Shown here in pieces: positions 8,807 through 17,317 of a stretch of 64,000 nucleotides of DNA; within the stretch, counting starts at the first letter, position 1, and each line of letters begins with the position of its first letter. The notes under the pieces are model-generated. The model ran no database searches, was not told the origin of the DNA, and saw only the letters and a program-made list of their open reading frames with translations. Origin of the DNA: Futiania mangrovi (GTDB lineage Bacteria; Pseudomonadota; Alphaproteobacteria; Futianiales; Futianiaceae); assembly GCF_024158125.1 (NCBI RefSeq), contig NZ_JAMZFT010000004.1, positions 218,359-282,358 of the forward strand. The letters are read 5' to 3'. The translations under genes and the position numbers were made by a program.

Positions 8807-9979
8807 TCACGCCTTCTTGTCGTATTGAAGCGCCACGCGGCCGGCCTTTTCGCGCGCGATCACCAGCTTCTGGATCTGCGCCGTGCCGTCGCCGATCTGC
8901 AGGCCGAGCACGTCGTTGTAGCGCTGATGGTGCGGCAGGTCGGTCGTGTAGCCATAGTGGCCGTGCAGGATCAGGCACTGGTGCAGGATCTCGCAGGCGG
9001 TCTTGGGCACGTACCATTTGCACATGGCGGCCTCGGCGGTGTGCCGCTCCCCCCGGTCGCGCAGCGCCAGCGTGTGGTAGCACAGCTGCCGCATCATGGT
9101 GAGCTGGGTTTCCGCTTCCGCCAGCGGGAAGCTCACGCCCTGGTATTGCACGATGGGCGCGCCGAACGCCTCGCGGCCCTTCACATATTCCCATGTCTCG
9201 TCGACCGAGGCCTGCGCCGCCGCGAGGCACTCGAGCCCGATCAGCGCGCGCGAGAAGTCGAAGCCGACCATGATCGTGCTGAACGCGCGGTCCTGCTCCG
9301 ACATCATGCATTCGGCGGGGACGTACACGTCGTCGAAGAAGGCCGAACCTCGCGCGACCGGCTTCGTGCCGATGTCGTCGAAAGCAGTGCGCGTGATGCC
9401 CTTATCGCTGAGGTCGACGAAGAAGGCGCTGACGCCGCGCGAGGCTCCCGCAGGATCGCCCGTCCGTGCGAAGACGACCGCGGCGTCGGCCTGGGTGGAG
9501 AAGCTCATCGACGTCTTTTCGCCGTTGAGCCGCCAGCCATTGCCCGACCGCTCCGCGCGAAGCTGAAGGTTCGCCGCGTCAGAGCCGCCGCGCGGTTCGG
9601 TGAGGCCGAGGCCGATGATCGCCTCGCCGGCCGCGACCCGCGGCACCCACTCCTTCGCGATGTCGGGCGAGGCGTGCTTGGCCACCATGCCACCCATCAG
9701 CGAGGCCAGAAGCTGGACATAGCTGATGTTGAAGTCTGCGTAGGCGATCTCCTCGATGATGACGCCGGCCGTCACCGAGCTTTCGCCCATGCCGCCGTAT
9801 TGCTCGGGCAGGTCGCAGCCGACGAGACCGAGCGCCCCCATTTCCTTCACCAGTGCGCGGTCGATGTCGTGTGTGCGTGCGCGCTTCAGATAGCTGGGGG
9901 CGAGTTTTTCCCGCGCGAAGCGGCGTGCTGCCTCGCGGTAGGCCTGCTGTTCTTCGGTCTGCTGGAACGGTGCGGTCAT
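8807..9979 (-). CDS. Acyl-CoA dehydrogenase family protein
   Basis: A 390-residue flavoprotein with the three-domain acyl-CoA dehydrogenase plan. The FAD/substrate segment is GLGLTEPRGGSDAAN, then NGEKTSMSFSTQADAAVVFART, and the C-terminal domain has LHGHYGYTTDLPHHQRYNDV and IGDGTAQIQKLVIAR. In medium-chain enzymes the catalytic base is the E of a Y-E-G-T motif; here the motif reads GDGT, so aspartate occupies that position. ATG 9979 was taken because GAAGGA lies about 8 bases upstream. The BadH-like SDR gene lies upstream in the operon. A cyclic or branched acyl-CoA substrate is inferred from the company it keeps. Confidence 0.9.
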   Translation of the reverse strand: MTAPFQQTEEQQAYREAARRFAREKLAPSYLKRARTHDIDRALVKEMGALGLVGCDLPEQYGGMGESSVTAGVIIEEIAYADFNISYVQLLASLMGGMVAKHASPDIAKEWVPRVAAGEAIIGLGLTEPRGGSDAANLQLRAERSGNGWRLNGEKTSMSFSTQADAAVVFARTGDPAGASRGVSAFFVDLSDKGITRTAFDDIGTKPVARGSAFFDDVYVPAECMMSEQDRAFSTIMVGFDFSRALIGLECLAAAQASVDETWEYVKGREAFGAPIVQYQGVSFPLAEAETQLTMMRQLCYHTLALRDRGERHTAEAAMCKWYVPKTACEILHQCLILHGHYGYTTDLPHHQRYNDVLGLQIGDGTAQIQKLVIAREKAGRVALQYDKKA

Positions 9980-10061
9980 GGGGTGTTCCTTCACCTCGGT
10001 GTCGTGGGGCCGTGCAGCCGGGCTAGACGCAGGGACAGGACCGGCCGCCCGGGCGGCAACG

Positions 10062-10092
10062 GCCGCCGCGCGTGCTTGTGGCGCGCGGCGGC
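10062..10092 (-). terminator. GC-rich hairpin between the SDR and acyl-CoA dehydrogenase genes
   Basis: A perfect 11-bp stem (GCCGCCGCGCG / CGCGCGGCGGC) around a 9-base loop, just past the SDR stop at 10098 on the minus strand. No T-tract follows, so it is more likely a processing or attenuation hairpin inside the operon than a full terminator. Confidence 0.4.
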
Positions 10093-10097
10093 GATGT

Positions 10098-10859
10098 TCA
10101 GCCGTGCATGGTCAGGCCGCCGGAGACCGAGATGGTCTGCCCGGTGATGTAGCCTGCGTCGTCGCTCGCCAGGAAGCAGACGATGCCCGGATAATCCTCG
10201 GGCTGGGCCAGGCGGCGCAGCGGGATCGCCCGCTTCAGCCCCTCGACGATCTTCTCGCCGCTCTCTCCTTGCGCCACTTCGGCGAAGAGGGGGGTGTCGG
10301 TCGGGCCGGGCGCCACATTGTTCAGCGTCACGCCGGAACGGGCGAGTTCCCGCGCCACGGTTTTGGTGAAGGCGATGAGCCCGCCCTTGCAGGCGGAATA
10401 GACCGCCTCGCCCGAAGACCCGACGCGGCCGGCGTCCGAGGCGATGTTGATGACGCGGCCGGCGCGGCTTTCCACCATGTGCGGAAGAACCGCGTGGTGC
10501 ATGTTCAGCGCGCCATAGAGATTGATGTCGATGACCTTCTTCCAAAGGTCCATGTCGGTCTGCAGGAAGGGGACGATGCGGTCCCAGCCCGCGTTGTTGA
10601 CGAGAATGTCGATGCGGCCGGCAGCCGCCAGTTCGCCGACTGCCTTGTCGACCTGGCCGCGATCGGTGATGTCGACCGTGAAGGCGCGGGCCTTGCCTCC
10701 GTTCGCCACGATCTCGTCGGCAGTCTTCTGCGCGCCCTCGCCGTTCATGTCGAAGATCGCGACATTCGTGCCTTCTTCGCCGAAGCGCCGGCAGATCGCG
10801 CGACCGATACCGCTGCCGCCCCCGGTGACGATGGCTGTCTTGCCGTTCAGGCCCCTCAT
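10098..10859 (-). CDS. BadH-like short-chain dehydrogenase (2-hydroxycyclohexanecarboxyl-CoA dehydrogenase type)
   Basis: A 253-residue classical SDR: NAD-binding TGGGSGIG at 12-19, NNAGWD at 88-93, catalytic S141, Y154 and K158 (SSGEAVYSACKGG), C-terminal ITGQTISVSGGLTMHG. From memory of the family, several stretches match BadH of Rhodopseudomonas palustris closely: NNAGWD, HHAVLPHMVE, RVGSSGEAVY, APGPTDTPL and SGGLTM. BadH oxidises a 2-hydroxycyclohexane-1-carboxyl-CoA in alicyclic acid degradation. ATG 10859 sits behind GGGGAGGGG. First gene of the operon with the acyl-CoA dehydrogenase and crotonase, which are also the enzyme types of that pathway. The exact substrate is an inference. Confidence 0.85.
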   Translation of the reverse strand: MRGLNGKTAIVTGGGSGIGRAICRRFGEEGTNVAIFDMNGEGAQKTADEIVANGGKARAFTVDITDRGQVDKAVGELAAAGRIDILVNNAGWDRIVPFLQTDMDLWKKVIDINLYGALNMHHAVLPHMVESRAGRVINIASDAGRVGSSGEAVYSACKGGLIAFTKTVARELARSGVTLNNVAPGPTDTPLFAEVAQGESGEKIVEGLKRAIPLRRLAQPEDYPGIVCFLASDDAGYITGQTISVSGGLTMHG

Positions 10860-10933
10860 GGCTATTACCCCTCCCCGTGCTTGGCTGTGTACCGCCAGCT
10901 TGGCGGCCGGCATGTGCCGCGCCTTTCTTGTTT

Positions 10934-10950
10934 CTAACGTGTGTTAGAAT
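10934..10950. promoter_or_regulatory. TetR-type operator (site 2) in the divergent SDR / tetR promoter region
   Basis: Palindrome CTAACGTGTGTTAG at 10934-10947. TAGAAT at 10945-10950 can act as the -10 for the tetR gene at 10993, and the mirror TAGAAA on the other strand can serve the SDR operon. A repressor bound here would block both directions, giving autoregulation of the TetR gene. Same consensus as sites 1 and 3. Confidence 0.75.
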
Positions 10951-10992
10951 TTAGTAGGGTGCTGTGGCCGCTGTCCAGAAGGAACTCGCCCG

Positions 10993-11634
10993 ATGACCAT
11001 GCAGGCGATGCAGACCGCCCGTGTCGTGCCGATGAAGAAGTCGGACCGGACCCGCGAGGAGATCCTGCGCAGCGCCGCGCGGCTGTTCCGCGACCGGGGC
11101 TATCACGCTTCAACGCTGCGCGAGATCGCGCAGGAGGCGCAGATCAAGGCCGGAAGCATCTATTACCACTTCGGCTCCAAGGACGAGATCATCGACGAGG
11201 TGCTCGACCTCGGCCTGCGGGAGGTCTTCAATGCCGTGCACGCGGTCATGGAGGCGGACCGCGACAATCCCGACCACCGCGCGCGGATCGGGCGGGCGAT
11301 CCGGGAGCATCTTAACCTGCTTGTCGCACATGGGGAGTTCACCTCCGCAAACATCCGGATCTACGGGCAGCTGCCGGAGGACGTGCGTGCCCGCCACCGG
11401 CCCTTGCGGCGCCAGTACGCCCAATTGTGGGAAGACCTCCTGAGCGAAGCGCGGGATGCAGGTGCGGTGCGAAGCGACATCGAGATCGTACCGCTGCGCC
11501 AGTTTCTGCTGGGCGCCCTCAACTGGACCGTCGAGGTGTTCAGGCCGGACCGGGGCTCGCTCGACATCCATGCCGACCGGTGCATGGCGCTGGTCCTCGA
11601 CGGGATCAGCACGGGCGCACGTAATCGCTTGTAG
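10993..11634 (+). CDS. TetR/AcrR family transcriptional regulator of the CoA-ester regulon
   Basis: A 213-residue one-component repressor. The N-terminal helix-turn-helix spans about residues 20-63: TREEILRSAARLFRDRGYHA, then TLREIAQEAQIKAGSIYYHF, the standard recognition helix and Y-Y-H-F end. The C-terminal ligand domain is 150 residues of helix with no obvious specificity signature; in this type it usually senses an acyl-CoA. ATG 10993 follows AAGGAA at 8-base spacing. The gene is flanked by two copies of the palindrome CTAACGNRYGTTAG, with a third before the crotonase at 7126, so those sites are its most likely targets. Ligand not known. Confidence 0.9.
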   Translation: MTMQAMQTARVVPMKKSDRTREEILRSAARLFRDRGYHASTLREIAQEAQIKAGSIYYHFGSKDEIIDEVLDLGLREVFNAVHAVMEADRDNPDHRARIGRAIREHLNLLVAHGEFTSANIRIYGQLPEDVRARHRPLRRQYAQLWEDLLSEARDAGAVRSDIEIVPLRQFLLGALNWTVEVFRPDRGSLDIHADRCMALVLDGISTGARNRL

Positions 11635-11657
11635 GGCTTTCTAACGAGTGTTAGTTT
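11629..11657 (+). promoter_or_regulatory. Promoter with TetR-type operator (site 3) before the SDR-transport-ligase operon
   Basis: TTGTAG (11629-11634) and TAGTTT (11652-11657) are spaced 17 bases and could be -35 and -10. The palindrome CTAACGAGTGTTAG at 11641-11654 fills the spacer and overlaps the -10. The following operon starts at 11721. Confidence 0.65.
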
Positions 11658-11720
11658 TTTCCCGAGGGTGCGGCACAGGAACCATATAACGACCGCGCCC
11701 CGCATGGGGAGGAACGGCTC

Positions 11721-12626
11721 TTGACGAACAAGGGCGCGGACCCGGGCTTCGGCTTCGGGGAAGAGAAGTTGCGCGACACGCCAACCGTTTACAGGCCGGG
11801 CCTGTTTTCCGGGCAGACGGTCGTTGTGACGGGCGCGGGAAGCGGCCTCGGAAAGGCGATTGCCACGCTGTTCGCGCGTCTCGGCGCCACGCTGGCGATC
11901 TGCGGCCGCAACGAGGAGAAGCTGGCGGCCTCGGCGGATTTCCTGCGCGGTTTCGGCGGCGAGGTGACAGCGCTGCCCCTCAACATCCGCGACCAGGAGG
12001 CGGTCGAGGCCTTCGTGGCCGAGATCTGGGACCGGCACGGCGGGATCGACGTGCTGGTGAACAATGCGGGCGGCCAGTTTCCCCAGGCCGCGCTCGACTT
12101 CAAGCCCAAGGGTTGGCTCGCGGTCGTCGACACCAACCTCAACGGCACCTGGTGGGTCATGCAGGCGGTGGCCCGCCGCATGGTCGAGGCCGGCCGGCCC
12201 GGCGCGATCACCAGCATCGTCGCCGACATCTGGCGCGGCATGCCCGGCATCGCACACACCTGCGCGGCGCGGGCGGGCGTGATCTACCTGTCGAAGTCGG
12301 TGGCGGTCGAATGGGCGCCCCATGGCGTCCGGGTCAATTGCGTGGCGCCGGGCTGCTGCGAATCGACGGGCTTTTCCAACTATCCGCCAGAGGGCACCGC
12401 GACCTACTGGGAATCGAACCCGTTCCTGCGCCCCGGCGACGAGTGGGACATTGCGGAAGCCGTCGTCTATCTCTCCGCACCCTCGGGCAAGTTCATCACC
12501 GGAGAGGTCGTGACCGTCGACGGCGGCCAGCAGATGTGGGGCGACCCCTGGCCCACGGGGCGGCCGGAGTATTTCCGGTTGAAGGAGGGCGGGCCGGCAC
12601 TGCCTGGCAGGGAGGGCGAGGGATGA
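11721..12626 (+). CDS. SDR family oxidoreductase, PECR/dienoyl-CoA-reductase-like, lacking the YxxxK motif
   Basis: A 301-residue SDR with intact NADP(H)-binding TGAGSGLG (37-44), CGRNEEKL and NNAGGQF (114-120). The usual YxxxK is replaced by T180-C-A-A-R184 in HTCAARAGV. This matches the peroxisomal trans-2-enoyl-CoA reductase / 2,4-dienoyl-CoA reductase branch, which has NNGGGQF and HSGAARAGV at the same places. A CoA-ester double-bond reductase is therefore more likely than an alcohol dehydrogenase. The start is TTG 11721 behind GGGGAGGAA; there is no better ATG. It opens an operon with the branched-chain-type ABC importer, and its stop overlaps the next ATG (ATGA). Confidence 0.85.
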   Translation: MTNKGADPGFGFGEEKLRDTPTVYRPGLFSGQTVVVTGAGSGLGKAIATLFARLGATLAICGRNEEKLAASADFLRGFGGEVTALPLNIRDQEAVEAFVAEIWDRHGGIDVLVNNAGGQFPQAALDFKPKGWLAVVDTNLNGTWWVMQAVARRMVEAGRPGAITSIVADIWRGMPGIAHTCAARAGVIYLSKSVAVEWAPHGVRVNCVAPGCCESTGFSNYPPEGTATYWESNPFLRPGDEWDIAEAVVYLSAPSGKFITGEVVTVDGGQQMWGDPWPTGRPEYFRLKEGGPALPGREGEG

Positions 12627-13408
12627 CCGGCCGGTCGCCGATCCTCGCCTGCGAGGGGATCGAGCGCCGCTTCGGCGGGCTTGTCGCGGTGACCGGTGTC
12701 GACATGCATATCAGCCACGGCGAGATCTTCGGTCTCGTGGGCCCCAATGGCAGCGGCAAGACCACGCTGACCAATGCGATCACCGGCTTCTATCCGCCCA
12801 ACAAGGGGCGCGTCCTGCTCGACGGGACGGACATCACGGGGATGCCGCCGCACCGCATCGCCGCACAGGGCGTCGCCCGCACCTTCCAGAATCTTGCCCT
12901 CTTCAACGGTCTGACCGTGCTCGACAACATCCTGCTGGGCCGGCACGTCCACATGCGGCCGAGCGTGTTCCGGACCGCGCTCTACTGGTGGCTCAGCAAG
13001 CCGGAGGAGATCGCCCACCGCGAAGCCGCCGAGGAGATCATCGAGTTCCTTCAGCTGCAGGGCATCCGCAACGAGCTTGTCGACGGCATCCCCATGGGTC
13101 TGAAGAAGCGGGTGGAGCTTGCCCGCGCGCTCGTCTCCGAGCCGCGCCTGCTGATCCTCGACGAGCCCATGGCGGGGATGAACCAGGAAGAGAAGGAGTA
13201 CATGGCGCGCTTCATCCTCGACGCGCGCGACGAACGCGGCGTGAGCGTGCTGCTGATCGAGCACCACATGGACGTCATCGTGGGCGTCTGCGACCGGATG
13301 CTGGCGCTCAACTATGGCGAAATGATCGGCATGGGTGTGCCGAAGGACGTCGTCGCCGACCCCCGGGTGGTCGAGGCCTACATCGGGGGCACCCATGACG
13401 CAGAGTGA
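12623..13408 (+). CDS. LivG-type ABC transporter ATP-binding protein
   Basis: A 261-residue ATPase of the hydrophobic-amino-acid uptake family. Walker A GPNGSGKTT, Q-loop RTFQNLALF and Walker B LLILDEPMAG are intact. The signature segment reads PMGLKKRVELARAL instead of LSGGQQ, a relaxed form seen in LivG-like subunits paired with fatty-acid or aromatic-acid ligases. It overlaps the SDR by 4 bases and the ligase by 14, so translation is coupled. It presumably pairs with the LivF-type ATPase at 17318 and the two permeases between them. Confidence 0.92.
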   Translation: MTGRSPILACEGIERRFGGLVAVTGVDMHISHGEIFGLVGPNGSGKTTLTNAITGFYPPNKGRVLLDGTDITGMPPHRIAAQGVARTFQNLALFNGLTVLDNILLGRHVHMRPSVFRTALYWWLSKPEEIAHREAAEEIIEFLQLQGIRNELVDGIPMGLKKRVELARALVSEPRLLILDEPMAGMNQEEKEYMARFILDARDERGVSVLLIEHHMDVIVGVCDRMLALNYGEMIGMGVPKDVVADPRVVEAYIGGTHDAE

Positions 13409-15341
13409 GCCCCGCGTGATCACGTCCACACCATTGCGCCAGGGCGGCCCGTCGCCGGAGACGACATTGCTGCGGCTGCTGGCGGAGAATGCGCGCACGC
13501 ACGGTGCCGACGTCGCCTTCCGCGAAAAGGACCGGGGCATCTGGAAGGAGACAAGCTGGGCCGCCTTCTACCGCGAGGTGTTGTGTGCTGCCAGCGGGCT
13601 GGAGGAGCTGGGCTTCGGCCAGGGGGATGCGCTCCTCATCCTCGGCGACAACCGGGTCCGGCTCTATGCGGCGATGCTGGGGGCAGCGGCGCTGGGCGGC
13701 TACGCGATGCCGGCCTACCCGGATGCGACCATCGAGGAACTTCGCCACTTTGTCGACGAAGCGAACATCTCTGCCGTTGCCGCCGAGGACCAGGAGCACG
13801 TCGACAAGGCGCTGGAGCTTGTAGCGGCCGGCTACGACATCCGGCACATCATCTATGACGACCCGCGCGGCATGGGCCACTACAACTTCCACGGGCTGAA
13901 GTCGTGGGCCGACCTGCGGCGCGCCGGGGAGGACCGGCTGGCCGCCGATCCCGCGCTCGAGGAGGATCTGCTCGCGCGCTTCGGGCCGGACGGTCCCGCG
14001 GTGTTCATGCATTCCTCGGGCACGACGGGCAAGCCAAAGGGCATCGTGCTCACCCAGCGGAACCTGCTCACCGGCGTGCGCAGCGCCTACCAGGGCGGTG
14101 CGTTCGACGAGGGGGAAGAGGTCCTCGCCTATCTGCCGATGGCCTGGGTCGGCGATTTCGCGGTGACGATCGCGGCGGGCATCGCCTGCCGCTTCGCCAT
14201 AAACATCCCCGAGCAGCAGGAGACGATGCTGCGCGACATGCGGGAAGTGGCACCGACCTTCTATCTCGCCGCGCCGCGCAGCTGGGACAATCTGCTGACC
14301 GCGATCCAGGTGCGGATGGAGGGGTCCACATCGCTCAAGCGCTGGATCTACAGGGCCTTCATGGGGCGCGCGATCGCCGCGGAGAACCGCCTCCTCAAGG
14401 GTGGGGAACCCGGGCGGTGGGAATGGCTGTGGCGGCGTGCGGGCGAATGGCTGGTGTTCGGGCCCATCAAGGATCAGTTCGGCTTCTCGCGGCTCAAGAA
14501 TGCCCTTACCGGCGGCGAGGCGATCGGCGAGGACACCTTCGTCTTCTACCGTGCGCTCGGCATCAAGCTGCGCCAGCTCTACGGCCAGACCGAAACCAGC
14601 GCCTTCAACGCCATCCAGCGCCCGGACGAGGTGCAGTTGCACACCGTTGGCCGGCCGCTTCCCGGCGTCGAGGTGCGGATCGCCGGGGATGGCGAGATCA
14701 TGGTGCGCAGCGAGAGCGTCTTCGGCGGCTACTTCCAGGACCCCGTGGCATCGGCCAAGGCACTGGAAGACGGGTGGCTGCACTCGGGCGACGCCGGTTA
14801 CCTGGAGGACGACGGTCACCTGGTCGTGCTGGGCCGCCTGTCGGAGGTCGTGCACACCGCGGCGGGCGAACGGTTCGTGCCGAATTACATCGAGAACCGC
14901 ATCAAGTTCAGCCCCTATGTCCGTGACGCAGCGGTGGTCGGGGCGGGCCGCGACACCCTGGCGGCCATGCTGTGCATCGACTTCGATGCCGTCGGCCACT
15001 GGGCGGAGATGAACGGCGTGCCCTACGTCTCCTACGCCGACCTGTCGCAGCGCGCGGAGGTGCAGGATCTTCTCGCCCAGGCCATCGCACGTACCAACGA
15101 GGCACTCCCGGATGCGCTGAAGGTCCGCCGTTTCGCCAGTCTGCACAAGGAATTCGACGCCGACGACGGCGAGATCACGCGCACGCGCAAGCTGCGCCGC
15201 AACGTCGTCGAGCAGCGCTATGCCCCCGTGATCGAGGCGCTCTACAGCGACCGGACCGAGGTCGAGGTCGAGGCGCGGATCACCTATGAGGACGGCACGA
15301 CGGGCGTCATCGCGCGCACGCTGCGCCTGCGGGAGGTCTAG
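13395..15341 (+). CDS. AMP-binding acyl-CoA ligase (long-chain fatty-acid ligase family)
   Basis: A 648-residue adenylate-forming enzyme that activates a carboxylic acid to its CoA thioester with ATP. Phosphate-binding motif HSSGTTGKPKG at 206-216, YGQTETSAF for the A5 region, and GWLHSGDAGYLEDDGHLVVLG (split by the domain hinge) for A7/A8. Length and motifs fit the FAA1/FadD15-like branch. It sits inside the importer operon between the LivG ATPase and the LivH permease, an arrangement that suggests the imported acid is activated on entry. The TAG stop is followed immediately by the permease ATG. Substrate unknown; a cyclic or branched acid is my guess from the BadH-like genes nearby. Confidence 0.92.
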   Translation: MTQSEPRVITSTPLRQGGPSPETTLLRLLAENARTHGADVAFREKDRGIWKETSWAAFYREVLCAASGLEELGFGQGDALLILGDNRVRLYAAMLGAAALGGYAMPAYPDATIEELRHFVDEANISAVAAEDQEHVDKALELVAAGYDIRHIIYDDPRGMGHYNFHGLKSWADLRRAGEDRLAADPALEEDLLARFGPDGPAVFMHSSGTTGKPKGIVLTQRNLLTGVRSAYQGGAFDEGEEVLAYLPMAWVGDFAVTIAAGIACRFAINIPEQQETMLRDMREVAPTFYLAAPRSWDNLLTAIQVRMEGSTSLKRWIYRAFMGRAIAAENRLLKGGEPGRWEWLWRRAGEWLVFGPIKDQFGFSRLKNALTGGEAIGEDTFVFYRALGIKLRQLYGQTETSAFNAIQRPDEVQLHTVGRPLPGVEVRIAGDGEIMVRSESVFGGYFQDPVASAKALEDGWLHSGDAGYLEDDGHLVVLGRLSEVVHTAAGERFVPNYIENRIKFSPYVRDAAVVGAGRDTLAAMLCIDFDAVGHWAEMNGVPYVSYADLSQRAEVQDLLAQAIARTNEALPDALKVRRFASLHKEFDADDGEITRTRKLRRNVVEQRYAPVIEALYSDRTEVEVEARITYEDGTTGVIARTLRLREV

Positions 15342-16229
15342 ATGGAAGCGGTCTTCGTTCTCGAACTTGCAGCCAACGGGGCGTTGACGGGCCTGCTCTA
15401 CTCGCTCGTCGCGATCGGCCTTGTGCTCATCTACAAGTCGTCCTCGGTGCCGAACCTCGCGCAGGGCGCGCTGACCATGATGGGCGCCTATCTCGTGCTG
15501 GCCTTCGCACAGCAGGCGGGCGCACCGCTCTGGCTGGCTATCCCGCTCGCCATGGTCGCCATGTTCGGGGCCGGCCTGGCGATCGAGCGGGTGGCGCTGC
15601 GCCAGCTCGCCGGGCGCCCGATCGTGATGATCCTGATGCTGACACTCGGCATCGACATCTTCCTGCGCGCAACGATCATGGCGATCTGGGGCGGCACGTC
15701 GCGGCCGATGGGACTGGGGGTGAGCTACGATCCGCTCTTCGTCGGCCCGCTGCTGATCAGCAGGGTGCACCTGATCGGTGCCAGCATCACCGTGGGCGTG
15801 TTCCTGGTGTTCCTGTTCTTCTTCCGCACCCGGCTCGGCATCCGGCTCAGGGCGATCTCGGACGACTACACCGCCTCCTGGTCGGTCGGCATCCCGGTCG
15901 AAGGCGGCATCGCGCTTTCGTGGGCGCTGGCGGCAGCGGTCGCCACGGTGGGCGGCGTGCTGTGGGGCGAGGTGCAGGGCGTCGATCAGGCCTTGTCCTT
16001 CCTGCTTCTGAAGGCGCTGACGGTGGCGGTCCTCGGCGGCCTCGACAGCGTCGGCGGCGCCGTTCTGGCGGGCATCCTGCTGGGCGTGTTGGAGAATGTC
16101 GTTTCCGCCTACCTGGATCCGCTGGTCGGCGGCGGCAGCCGTGACCTCGTGGTCGCGGCGGTCCTGATCCTGACGGTGATGATCCGCCCGCACGGCCTGT
16201 TCGGCCGCCACGACATCGAGAGGGTCTGA
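15342..16229 (+). CDS. LivH-type branched-chain amino acid ABC transporter permease
   Basis: A 295-residue membrane permease with about eight hydrophobic helices. The N-terminal NGALTGLLYSLVAIGLVLIY and the LAQGALTMMGAYL segment are LivH hallmarks, and the cytoplasmic coupling loop reads LGIRLRAISDD. It begins on the base after the ligase stop. Partner of the LivM permease 6 bases downstream. In this operon it probably moves a carboxylic acid rather than leucine. Confidence 0.93.
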   Translation: MEAVFVLELAANGALTGLLYSLVAIGLVLIYKSSSVPNLAQGALTMMGAYLVLAFAQQAGAPLWLAIPLAMVAMFGAGLAIERVALRQLAGRPIVMILMLTLGIDIFLRATIMAIWGGTSRPMGLGVSYDPLFVGPLLISRVHLIGASITVGVFLVFLFFFRTRLGIRLRAISDDYTASWSVGIPVEGGIALSWALAAAVATVGGVLWGEVQGVDQALSFLLLKALTVAVLGGLDSVGGAVLAGILLGVLENVVSAYLDPLVGGGSRDLVVAAVLILTVMIRPHGLFGRHDIERV

Positions 16230-16235
16230 CCGGTC

Positions 16236-17309
16236 ATGTTCTTTCGCCAGGCAGGCATCAAGCACACGGACTACGGCGCCGACCGGGAGCTGTTCCCGAT
16301 CCCCGCGGACCGCTACATGCTGTGGGGTCTCCTCGCACTCGCGGTGCTCGCGCCCGTGCTGGTGAGGGATCTCACGCTCAACAGCTATCTCCTGCCGTGG
16401 CTGATCTGGACTACAGCGGCGCTTGGTCTGAACCTCGTGCTCGGCTGGGCCGGGCAGTTGCATCTGGGCTACGCGGCGGTGATGGCGGTCGGCGCCTATT
16501 CGGGCGTACACGCGGCCCGCTTCGGCCTGCCGTGGGAGGCTGCGATCCTGATTGCCGGCCTTTCGGCGTCGGTCATCGGCAGCCTGTTCGCCGTGGCCGC
16601 GCTGCGGGTGAAGGGCCTTTATCTCGCACTCACCACGCTCGCCATGCAGTTCGTCATGGACTGGGTGCTGACCCACTCACCCGACATCACCGGGGGCAGC
16701 CACGCCTCGCTTCAGGCCCCGCCCTTCCGCCTGCTCGGGCAGCGGATCGACACCGACGCCGGCCTCTATTACGTCGCGCTCGCCTGGTGCGTCCTCGTCA
16801 CGATCTTCCTGCTCAACCTGCGGCGGACGGCACTGGGCCGGGCGCTGGTCGCGGTGCGCGAAAAGGATTACGCGGCGGCGATCCTGGGCGTGAACAGCTT
16901 CCGCTACAAGCTGGTGGCGTTTGCGGCCTCGGCCTTCATCGGGGGCATCACCGGGCTTCTGCTCGTGGCCTGCTTCTATTTCTCGGTTTCGCCGGAGCAG
17001 TACAACGTCAACGTCTCGATCCAGGTGCTGGCCATGGTCATCATCGGCGGCCTGGGGAGCATCATCGGCTCCTATTTCGGGGCGGCGCTCATCCTGCTGA
17101 CGCCTGGCATCGCGAACGGACTTTTTGCGTGGGGCTCGGAGCTCCTCGGCCTGCAACTCAGCCCGGAGACGCTCGCGCATGTCCCGAACGCGGCCTATGG
17201 CGCGCTGATCGTGGGCTTCCTGATCGTCGAGCCCCTGGGGCTCGGCAAGATCTACGGCAACATCCGGAATTATTTCCTCGTGTGGCCGTTCGGATACGTG
17301 AAGAAGTAG
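16236..17309 (+). CDS. LivM-type branched-chain amino acid ABC transporter permease
   Basis: A 357-residue permease, longer than LivH as usual, with an N-terminal cytoplasmic extension (about 28 residues) and about nine helices. The family segments LGLNLVLGWAGQLHLGYAAV and LGRALVAVREKDYAAAILGV (coupling helix) are visible. The C-terminal region ends in a soluble tail. It forms the membrane channel with the LivH-type subunit. The next gene starts 8 bases later. Confidence 0.93.
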   Translation: MFFRQAGIKHTDYGADRELFPIPADRYMLWGLLALAVLAPVLVRDLTLNSYLLPWLIWTTAALGLNLVLGWAGQLHLGYAAVMAVGAYSGVHAARFGLPWEAAILIAGLSASVIGSLFAVAALRVKGLYLALTTLAMQFVMDWVLTHSPDITGGSHASLQAPPFRLLGQRIDTDAGLYYVALAWCVLVTIFLLNLRRTALGRALVAVREKDYAAAILGVNSFRYKLVAFAASAFIGGITGLLLVACFYFSVSPEQYNVNVSIQVLAMVIIGGLGSIIGSYFGAALILLTPGIANGLFAWGSELLGLQLSPETLAHVPNAAYGALIVGFLIVEPLGLGKIYGNIRNYFLVWPFGYVKK

Positions 17310-17317
17310 GGGGCGAC

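Noticed and set aside
13308..16676. Very long open frame (about 1,120 codons) on the minus strand opposite the ligase and permease genes
   Set aside because: Its composition is rich in H, D, R and Q without any domain and it is the reverse-frame shadow of well-recognised genes; in high-GC DNA stops are rare in this antisense frame.
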